A model generated the notes under the pieces. It was not told the origin of the DNA, ran no database searches, and was given only the letters and a program-made list of their open reading frames with translations. A DNA stretch of 64,000 nucleotides. Origin: Faucicola osloensis_D. GTDB taxonomy: Bacteria > Pseudomonadota > Gammaproteobacteria > Pseudomonadales > Moraxellaceae. Positions 1-6,873 of this stretch are shown piece by piece; positions within the stretch are counted from its first letter, which is position 1; the number at the start of each line of letters is the position of its first letter. Location of the stretch: assembly GCA_020041925.1 (NCBI GenBank), contig CP083409.1. One strand, 5' to 3'. Position numbers and translations under genes: made by a program.

Positions 1-1
1 T

Positions 2-925
2 GCAATTGCTGCGGTCGGTGGTATGATGGTACCGGCAATTTTTTATGCCGCATTCAATTATCAGCACGCAGATTTAATGAAAGGTTGGGCGATTCCTGCC
101 GCGACAGATATTGCGTTTGCCTTAGGAGTGCTGACTTTACTGGGCAATCGCGTGCCCGCCGCGCTCAAAGTATTCTTGGCATCGATTGCTATTTTTGATG
201 ATATTGGTGCGATTATCATTATTGCGTTATTTTACTCATCGGGTCTGTCCATGGCGGCACTGGCTTGGGTTGGGGTATGTTTGGTGATATTGTGGCTCAT
301 GAATCGCTTTAACGTGACCCGTACCACCGCTTATATAATGATTGGCGTTTTGCTATGGGCGGCGATGTTAAAGTCGGGGCTACATGCGACGCTTGCCGGT
401 GTGCTGCTTGCGCTATTCATCCCAATGACAGACAACAAGCACCCTGAGCATTCACCCCTCGAATCGGTTGAACATGATTTGCAAGACACAGTCAGCTTTA
501 TTATTTTACCGATTTTTGCGTTTGCCAACGCGGGCATTTATCTCGGTGGTACGGGGATATCCTCGCTGCTGCATACGGTACCGCTCGGCATTGCCCTAGG
601 GCTGCTGCTGGGCAAGCCGATTGGGGTGATGTTATTTAGTTGGCTTGGCGTCAAGCTTGGGTTAGCCAGCTTGCCTACCAATGTTGATTGGCGACAAGTA
701 TTTGGCGTGGCGATTTTATGTGGTATTGGCTTTACTATGAGTTTGTTTATTGGCGGGCTTGCCTTTGCGGGGCTTGAAGTCAAACCGTTTGACGAACGAC
801 TCGGCATTATTTTAGGGTCATTATTGGCAGGTATGTTGGGGTATTTTTACCTCAAGAAAGTCTTACCAACCCAAGCGCTGACACAGCAGGTGAGTAATCC
901 TGAGGACCATACCTATATTCGCTAA
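2..925 (+). CDS. nhaA: Na+/H+ antiporter NhaA (5' end outside window)
   Basis: Inner-membrane electrogenic antiporter that exports Na+ in exchange for protons and serves pH and salt homeostasis. The reading frame is open from base 2, and residues before the first ATG (AIAAVGG) already match the family, so the true start lies upstream of the window. Visible hallmarks are ATDIAFALGV, the adjacent ion-binding aspartates in IFDDIGAI, the LLLGKPIG segment carrying the conserved lysine, and CGIGFTMSLFIG. Many hydrophobic helices are visible. The C-terminus is complete and is followed by a strong terminator. Identification is by family motifs seen directly; the missing N-terminus cannot be judged. 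Confidence 0.95.
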   Translation, partial: AIAAVGGMMVPAIFYAAFNYQHADLMKGWAIPAATDIAFALGVLTLLGNRVPAALKVFLASIAIFDDIGAIIIIALFYSSGLSMAALAWVGVCLVILWLMNRFNVTRTTAYIMIGVLLWAAMLKSGLHATLAGVLLALFIPMTDNKHPEHSPLESVEHDLQDTVSFIILPIFAFANAGIYLGGTGISSLLHTVPLGIALGLLLGKPIGVMLFSWLGVKLGLASLPTNVDWRQVFGVAILCGIGFTMSLFIGGLAFAGLEVKPFDERLGIILGSLLAGMLGYFYLKKVLPTQALTQQVSNPEDHTYIR

Positions 926-966
926 ACTATTCACCCAAGGGCATTGTAACGATAAATAAAATCTAC

Positions 967-1000
967 AAATGATAGCAACGAATATTGCTATCATTTTTTT
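967..1000 (+). terminator. Rho-independent terminator after nhaA
   Basis: A 12-bp perfect inverted repeat (AAATGATAGCAA and its complement) surrounds a 6-nt loop and runs into a T-tract. It lies 42 bases behind the nhaA stop codon and separates it from the lipoprotein gene. Confidence 0.85.
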
Positions 1001-1038
1001 ATACCAATAATTTTGTGATCAGGAATAAGGAAAACACC

Positions 1039-1443
1039 ATGACAACTAATAAGATAAAGGGTAAAAAAGCCGCATGGTTGGGCGGTGGTGTGGCAATAAT
1101 TGGTCTATTGGCAAGTTGCGCCGGCGTGGCGTACCAATCGCTGCAAAATGGTAAGTTAAGCGATATCAAAGAAAGCATTGATAGTGTACCCAAAAAAACG
1201 CTGACCCTAAAAGGCACATTTACCCAAAGCTTAGAGCAATCTGAATTTAATGACGGTACCACCAAATACCATGTATTTGACCCAAACAACCTGTTAGCCG
1301 AGTATGCAAAAGCGCAAGGTCAAACGGGCGTGTCGATTAATTTACCTGTCTGCATTGAAGGGCGGGTGACTGAAAAAGGACGTTACGGACATTTAGGAAA
1401 ATATCCGTATGAGCTGTGGGTGGATAAAATTTGCCAGTCCTAG
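1039..1443 (+). CDS. Small predicted lipoprotein, function unknown
   Basis: A 134-residue protein. The reading frame is open from 985, but the ATG at 1039 is preferred because AAGGA lies about 8 bases before it and because it gives a clean secretion signal. That signal is a basic stretch (KIKGKK), a hydrophobic segment and a lipobox-like LASC at about residues 25-28, so I predict an envelope lipoprotein. The mature part contains TLKGTFTQSLEQ and ends with a CIEGRVTEKGRYGHLGKYPYEL segment reminiscent of small OB-like periplasmic proteins that handle short mature domains. I do not recognise a family with certainty. The gene stands alone between the nhaA terminator and a convergent LysR gene. 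Confidence 0.75.
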   Translation: MTTNKIKGKKAAWLGGGVAIIGLLASCAGVAYQSLQNGKLSDIKESIDSVPKKTLTLKGTFTQSLEQSEFNDGTTKYHVFDPNNLLAEYAKAQGQTGVSINLPVCIEGRVTEKGRYGHLGKYPYELWVDKICQS

Positions 1444-1478
1444 ACCAGTGCTAGATAAGCAGCTTGTCTGACCCTCAA

Positions 1479-2516
1479 TCATTGACGATCAGGATCAATC
1501 TCAACCAAATCAATGGGCTGGGTATGCAGCGAACCGTCTTGAATCGCGGTTTGTAGTGGATACTTGATGCGCTCTTCGGCGATGATTTGTCGCGACACAT
1601 GCTGAATCAACTGACGTAACCAACGATGCGCAGGGTGATGCTGTAATAGTGGCGACCACGCCATCGTCAATTCAAACTCTGGAATAAAAAATGGCGGCTC
1701 TTTAATCACGATATCATCATTATTTGCCTGCATACGCGCCACCCGAGTCGGGAGTGTAGCAATTAAATCTTTATTGGCGGTGAGCATCGCAGGCATCTGA
1801 TAATGACGGGTAAAGACACTGATTTGACGTTTCTGACCGAGGCGTTGTAACGCCGCATCAATCGAGCCAAGTCCACCAGATTTTTCGGGATTGACGCCAA
1901 AACCCACACCCATGCCTGTTTTAGAGACCCAAACGTGCTGAGCTTTAAGATAATTTTTTAGGTTAAAGCGATTGACATACGGGCTGTCAGCCGACAACAA
2001 ACAACTAAAAGTATCACGCCAAATCAACACTTGGTGAAAGCTTTGCGGTACCTCGTTAAAACGATTAATCGCCAAATCAACACGCCCTTGCTCCATATCT
2101 CGATACGACACATCCGAGGGCGTCAAAAAGTCCAAAATCACGTTTGGGGCTTCACTGCGCAGCGCTTTGACCAACCTAGGCACCAGCGTCGCTTCGGCAT
2201 AATCTGACGTCATAATCCGAAACACACGACTTGAGGTATAAGGACGAAACTCAGTACGTGGCTCTAATAACTGGGTTAAATCCGCTAACAATTCGCGTAC
2301 GCGCGGCTGTAATTCAAGCGCCCGCTCCGTCGGCGTCATGCCTTCAGATGAGCGAATCAACAAGGGATCATTAAACAACTTACGCAAACGACGTAAAATA
2401 TTACTCATGGCTGGCTGGGTAATGCCGAGTTGCTCAGAGGCTCTGGTGACGTTTTTTTCTCGAAGTAACACATCAAGATGCACCAAAAGGTTCAAATCCA
2501 CACGTTGTAAATCCAT
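1479..2516 (-). CDS. LysR-family transcriptional regulator
   Basis: A 345-residue DNA-binding regulator. The N-terminal winged HTH covers about residues 5-65, including LGITQPAMSNILRRLR. It is followed by a type-2 periplasmic-binding-like effector domain. The beginning MDLQRVDLNLLVHLDVLL is typical of the NodD/LeuO-like branch. The protein is slightly longer than the usual 300-320 residues, with a charged tail. It is divergent from aceA across a 452-base AT-rich spacer, the normal geometry for a LysR protein acting on its neighbour, so control of the glyoxylate shunt is a reasonable but untested inference. The effector is unknown. Confidence 0.9.
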   Translation of the reverse strand: MDLQRVDLNLLVHLDVLLREKNVTRASEQLGITQPAMSNILRRLRKLFNDPLLIRSSEGMTPTERALELQPRVRELLADLTQLLEPRTEFRPYTSSRVFRIMTSDYAEATLVPRLVKALRSEAPNVILDFLTPSDVSYRDMEQGRVDLAINRFNEVPQSFHQVLIWRDTFSCLLSADSPYVNRFNLKNYLKAQHVWVSKTGMGVGFGVNPEKSGGLGSIDAALQRLGQKRQISVFTRHYQMPAMLTANKDLIATLPTRVARMQANNDDIVIKEPPFFIPEFELTMAWSPLLQHHPAHRWLRQLIQHVSRQIIAEERIKYPLQTAIQDGSLHTQPIDLVEIDPDRQ

Positions 2517-2968
2517 AAATTACTGTTTGTCTAGTTAAAAGTTAAGAAAAAAAGGCTAAAACCGCTAGTTTTAACAGAGCTAAAACCTAGCAATAAAATT
2601 TAAGTTATTGATTGTATTATACTATATTTTAAATAAATACTAAAGATACGAATCATTAAATAGCTAAATTATGAATTAAAGGGTATAGTGCATTCATTCC
2701 ATTATTTAAGCCAACTTAAAGCTTTATTAGTGCCAAAATAGAATTCTTAATTTTAACAGACTATTTAATATCACTGTAAGAAATATCACGTATTTTGTTA
2801 AAAAAATTGTTAGACTATTTTGGATATTTAGTTTGTGTCTTAAAGATTATTTATATTTTCGGTGTTTAACGCTCGCTAAATATTGGCTTACTTAAGACTT
2901 TTGCCATTATCACAATACAACAATCATCCTAAGTTTTTTTATCCCACCGTCCTCAACAGGAGACTGCT
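2517..2968. other. Divergent regulatory spacer between LysR gene and aceA
   Basis: 452 bases, very AT-rich, with no supported coding region. It must hold the promoters of both divergent genes. A good Shine-Dalgarno (AGGAG, about 2957-2961) sits 7 bases before the aceA ATG. I see no single convincing -35/-10 pair or LysR box that I would assign by eye. Confidence 0.6.
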
Positions 2969-4558
2969 ATGTCAACTTACGTTTCAGCGATTGACCATAT
3001 CCGCGAACTAAAAGCCAAATATGGTAACTGGAAAAACATCAGCGAAAATGATGCTGCGCGTTTGGTTACCCAAAACCGTTTTAAAACAGGTTTAGAAATC
3101 GCTCAATACACTGCCGACATCATGCGTCGTGATATGGCAGCTTATGATGCTGACAAATCAAAATACACCCAGTCTCTTGGTGCATGGCATGGCTTTATCG
3201 GTCAACAAACCATGTATGCAGTAAAAAAATACTTCGGTACTACTGAACGTAAATATATCTACCTTTCAGGTTGGATGGTTGCTGCGCTTCGTTCAGAATT
3301 CGGTCCACTACCTGACCAGTCTATGCACGAAAAAACCGCTGTGCCAAAATTAATCGAAGAAATCTACACTTTCTTACGTCAAGCGGACGAAAAAGTATTA
3401 AACGATTACTTCCGTGAATTAAATGCGGCGCAAGAAGCAGGTCAAGATACTAAAGCCATCTTAGACAAAATCAACAACTTTGAATCACACGTTGTGCCAA
3501 TTATCGCTGACATCGATGCAGGTTTTGGTAACGAAGAAGCGACTTACTTGCTCACCAAACAAATGATCCAAGCAGGTGCTTGTGCTATCCAAGTTGAAAA
3601 CCAAGTATCAGATGCTAAACAATGTGGTCACCAAGATGGTAAAGTTACCGTACCACACGAAGACTTCATCTCAAAACTCAACGCGATTCGTTATGCGTTC
3701 TTAGAGCTTGGCATTGACAACGGTATCATCGTTGCCCGTACTGACTCTGAAGGTGCATCATTAACGCAAAAACTTCCTGTGTCACGTGAGCCAGGCGACC
3801 TTGCTTCACAATACTTAGACTTCTTAGAAGTTGAAGAAGTAACTTTAGAAAATGCAAGCGAGTACGATGTTCTATTAAAACGTGATGGCAAATTGGTTCG
3901 CCCAACTCGTATGCCAAACGGCTTGTACTCATTCCGCGAAGGCACCAACATTGACCGCGTGGTACTTGACTGTGTGACTGCCCTTGAAAACGGTGCTGAT
4001 CTACTATGGATTGAAACACCAACACCAGACGTCGCGCACATCAAATCAATGACTGACCGTATCACTGCACAAGTGCCAGATGCTAAACTTGTTTACAACA
4101 ACAGCCCATCATTCAACTGGACGCTTAACTTCCGTAAACAAGTCATCGCAAAATGGGAAAAAGAAGGCAAAGACATCTCAGCTTATGACAAAGCAAACTT
4201 AATGTCTGCTGACTACGACAACACTGAGTTGAATACCGCGGCTGATGAACTAGCGCGTACCTTCCAAGCTGATGCGTCACGTGAAGCCTGTGTATTCCAC
4301 CACTTGATCACTCTACCTACTTTCCACACTGCGGCATTAAGTACGCACCAGTTGGCAAAAGGTTACTTCGGTGATAAAGGTATGCTAGCTTACGTTGAAG
4401 AAGTACAACGTAAAGAACTTCGCGAAGGCGTTGCTGCGGTTAAGCACCAAGCCATGGCAGGTTCTGACATCGGTGATGATCACAAAGAAATCTTCTCAGG
4501 TGAAATGGCACTTAAAGCGGGCGGCGCCAAAAACACTGCCAACCAATTTGGTCACTAA
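2969..4558 (+). CDS. aceA: Isocitrate lyase
   Basis: First enzyme of the glyoxylate shunt: isocitrate to glyoxylate plus succinate, needed for growth on acetate and fatty acids. At 529 residues it belongs to the long type found in Pseudomonas and Acinetobacter rather than the roughly 430-residue enterobacterial type. The signature KQCGH is at residues 217-221 with the catalytic cysteine at 219, and the PEP-mutase-fold metal site is seen in IIADIDAGFG (about 178-187). Codon choice is strongly biased towards C/T-ending codons like tuf, suggesting high expression. No malate synthase gene is next to it. It is transcribed alone between a LysR gene and a strong terminator. Confidence 0.97.
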   Translation: MSTYVSAIDHIRELKAKYGNWKNISENDAARLVTQNRFKTGLEIAQYTADIMRRDMAAYDADKSKYTQSLGAWHGFIGQQTMYAVKKYFGTTERKYIYLSGWMVAALRSEFGPLPDQSMHEKTAVPKLIEEIYTFLRQADEKVLNDYFRELNAAQEAGQDTKAILDKINNFESHVVPIIADIDAGFGNEEATYLLTKQMIQAGACAIQVENQVSDAKQCGHQDGKVTVPHEDFISKLNAIRYAFLELGIDNGIIVARTDSEGASLTQKLPVSREPGDLASQYLDFLEVEEVTLENASEYDVLLKRDGKLVRPTRMPNGLYSFREGTNIDRVVLDCVTALENGADLLWIETPTPDVAHIKSMTDRITAQVPDAKLVYNNSPSFNWTLNFRKQVIAKWEKEGKDISAYDKANLMSADYDNTELNTAADELARTFQADASREACVFHHLITLPTFHTAALSTHQLAKGYFGDKGMLAYVEEVQRKELREGVAAVKHQAMAGSDIGDDHKEIFSGEMALKAGGAKNTANQFGH

Positions 4559-4580
4559 TTCATCATAGATTGATTGAGTA

Positions 4581-4615
4581 AAAAAAACACCTCACGGCAT
4601 GTGAGGTGTTTTTTT
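4581..4615. terminator. Bidirectional terminator between aceA and K+ channel gene
   Basis: The stem AAAAAAACACCTCAC pairs perfectly with its complement across a GGCAT loop. It has A residues on one side and T residues on the other, so it can terminate both aceA and the convergent channel gene. Confidence 0.88.
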
Positions 4616-4629
4616 ATGAGCGGATAAAA

Positions 4630-5730
4630 TTAAATGGTCTGCATAATTTCTTGATAGCGAAGTTGGAATTTTTTGATAAAATCAATGGTGGTTTGAATAC
4701 CCATAAACAAAATAATATACGGGTTTAAGCTATTTTCGTTCGACAGCTCAACGTCTTTATCACTTGGATATTCACTGATAAGTAACATGTCTTGCTGGCG
4801 CTGGGCTTGGATATCCGCAAGCTGCTTTTCAAAATTCGGCTCTGCCAAAATATAGCTGCTAGAGTCATAGGATTTGATGTCACTTAAATATTGAATACAA
4901 ATCGACTCCAAATCTGCCCAGCGATAAGTTTCGGTTTCACGCACCAAATTCTCAATACTATTGACCAATTCATCCAAAGCTTGATAATAGTACCAAATCA
5001 ACGGCTTACGCGGGTCATCGGTCAAGCGCGCCGAGGCATTAAATAAATGCTGTAAATTAGTGAATGCTAGCGTTTCGGGAATAGGCTCATGAATACCAAT
5101 AAGCTGCTGGGGGACTTTGGCGTCAGGGGTACTGGGCAAATCAGGCGAGCTAGTTAAATTAGCGCGACCCTCACGGTCAGATTGCGCCACTGGGGTTTGC
5201 TCTGATTCTATGCCCAACAGTTGATTAACGCGGTTTAGATAAGTATTCATGTTAAGCGTAATCAAACTATCATGACTGTGCAGGCGCGCAAAGGCATAAG
5301 AGATTTCTTTTCTTGTTTCATAGGCGTCCATCAGATTGCTCATGTTTTCTTCACGCTGATAGGTAATCGCATTTAAAAACAAACCTGCGGACACCACCCC
5401 AATGGTGGCTTCAATCATCACAAACGCCCGTGTAAAGGTATTGGTTGGGGTGATATCGCCAAACCCAGTGGTGGTCACCGTGATGGTACTAAAATACATG
5501 GCTTCCAAAAATCCCACGTCGTCATGGTTAAACTGCATATTTGGCAAGGTACTATACAAAAAGCCAAATAGCGGAATCAGCGTCAAATAGATAGTGCCAT
5601 ACACAGCAGGCGGCAACGAAAAAATATCATCGCGCACGATAGGTTTGGCAAGCTTATTGAGGGTAAAGGTTTGTGGGGTGTTACGGGTTGATAGGATTGG
5701 TTTAGTGGGCTTTTGCGCAAGTGGTTTCAT
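4630..5730 (-). CDS. Two-TM potassium channel family protein
   Basis: A 366-residue membrane protein with an ion-channel (Ion_trans_2) core in its first third. A first helix lies at about residues 44-62 (YGTIYLTLIPLFGFLYS). A pore loop follows with the K+ selectivity filter TTTGFGD at 86-92, then a second helix at about 103-123. The remaining 240 residues are soluble and contain no RCK/TrkA nucleotide-binding motif that I can recognise, so the gating domain is unusual or simply unassigned. A proline/serine-rich linker lies near residues 175-215. K+ conductance is inferred from the filter. It is convergent with aceA. Confidence 0.85.
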   Translation of the reverse strand: MKPLAQKPTKPILSTRNTPQTFTLNKLAKPIVRDDIFSLPPAVYGTIYLTLIPLFGFLYSTLPNMQFNHDDVGFLEAMYFSTITVTTTGFGDITPTNTFTRAFVMIEATIGVVSAGLFLNAITYQREENMSNLMDAYETRKEISYAFARLHSHDSLITLNMNTYLNRVNQLLGIESEQTPVAQSDREGRANLTSSPDLPSTPDAKVPQQLIGIHEPIPETLAFTNLQHLFNASARLTDDPRKPLIWYYYQALDELVNSIENLVRETETYRWADLESICIQYLSDIKSYDSSSYILAEPNFEKQLADIQAQRQQDMLLISEYPSDKDVELSNENSLNPYIILFMGIQTTIDFIKKFQLRYQEIMQTI

Positions 5731-6124
5731 AAGCTGCCTAATTTTTTTGCTTTAGACTAGCATACCCATTCAAAAAGAAACATAGTATTGTAGTAACCCC
5801 TGATGGACGACAGGATAAAGGGCTCAAACCAAAAAACTTGCCGCTATTGGGATAAAAAATTGGGATAAAAATGAAAAAAGCCAACTTACTTGTTATCGAA
5901 TCAAAGAAAGCTAGACAGGTAAGGAATGAATACTGAGTTATCGTGATGAATGGTGCCAAACATATCAATAATGTCGCTATTCATCTTTAAAATAGGGTTG
6001 CAATAAATACAACCGTAGTAAACCTAGCAAAAAAGTGACTGGTACTATCAACTAGCTAGATTCACTTCCCATGCTTGATGGGAAGTCTAAAAATATGGGA
6101 AGTGTAAAAATAGGCAGTGTAACA
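5731..6124. other. 394-base spacer without a supported gene
   Basis: It lies upstream of the channel gene and downstream of the chalcone-isomerase-like gene, both on the minus strand. I see no gene I would support. It contains the nested inverted repeat listed separately at 6063-6104. Confidence 0.5.
6063..6104. repeat. Nested inverted/direct repeat of CACTTCCCAT
   Basis: CACTTCCCAT (6063-6072) can pair with ATGGGAAG (6078-6085) in a tight hairpin, or over its full 10 bases with ATGGGAAGTG (6095-6104). The two right arms are near-identical direct repeats. It is located 21 bases past the stop of the minus-strand gene above 6125, where a transcript end could be expected, but no T-tract follows in that direction. 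Confidence 0.5.
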
Positions 6125-6658
6125 TTAGTGCTGACCCAGCAAATCCTTTTTCATCTCAAGTGATATGGGATTATCGCCTAGCCAAGCACGAAGAATAGCT
6201 TGGTCAAAGCCTTCTTGTTTGATATAAGGAAGATCGCCAACCTCATCATAATTTAAGCGAACGCCATGCTCTGGCGAAAACTCAATCGTAAACATTGCCC
6301 CTTCTTTAATGGTATTGGTTTTGAACAACTCACCAAACACGTCATCAATCACTGAGGCAATTTTTTGATATTCTTCTTCGCTACTATTCGCTCTGATGCC
6401 GTCTTTGAAGGCATTTTCCAGTAACGAGCCTTTGATATTGCGGCGAGACACCATGCGCAATTGCTTGGCATAGCGTGAAGTAATGGCTGTTTCGGCATCT
6501 TCAGTCATTTCACCCAAATATAGGGCAATATCATAGATACCAATCATAAATTTACTGCGAGCGCTAATACCATTTCGCACACAGATTTGACCATCTAGTT
6601 TTAGGGTAGGGGGAAATAGGGTTTCAAGATCGTTGGTTTTTCCTTTAAATAAAATCAT
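6125..6658 (-). CDS. Chalcone isomerase-like family protein
   Basis: A 177-residue protein with hallmarks of bacterial chalcone-isomerase-fold proteins: FPPTLKLDGQ near the N-terminus, KFMIGIYDIALYLGE, and a C-terminal AWLGDNPISLEMKKDLLG. Bacterial members usually have a signal peptide and are thought to bind fatty-acid-like ligands in the periplasm; enzymatic chalcone cyclisation is not expected. This copy starts almost directly with the domain and shows no signal peptide, so it is probably cytoplasmic unless the start is misplaced. It stands alone; its role is unknown. Confidence 0.8.
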   Translation of the reverse strand: MILFKGKTNDLETLFPPTLKLDGQICVRNGISARSKFMIGIYDIALYLGEMTEDAETAITSRYAKQLRMVSRRNIKGSLLENAFKDGIRANSSEEEYQKIASVIDDVFGELFKTNTIKEGAMFTIEFSPEHGVRLNYDEVGDLPYIKQEGFDQAILRAWLGDNPISLEMKKDLLGQH

Positions 6659-6873
6659 CCTAGCATCCTTATCGTTCTATAACGGTTTTTTCCTTGGATA
6701 ATATCGTAGTATCCTTATCTCGCTTCATTGTGTGAATATTGGGGCGAAATGTAAAGTATTATCAATGAATATCAAGTCATAGAGCGATGATTGGTTAAAA
6801 AAGGGTTAGACGACAACGTACTAACCCTCACCGCTAACCTTATGCCTGTAACAGACTTATACTTGTAACAAAC

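Noticed and set aside
5738..5968. 76-codon minus-strand open frame upstream of the K+ channel gene
   Set aside because: No Shine-Dalgarno, no family resemblance, odd hydrophobic/aromatic composition typical of translated AT-rich spacer DNA.
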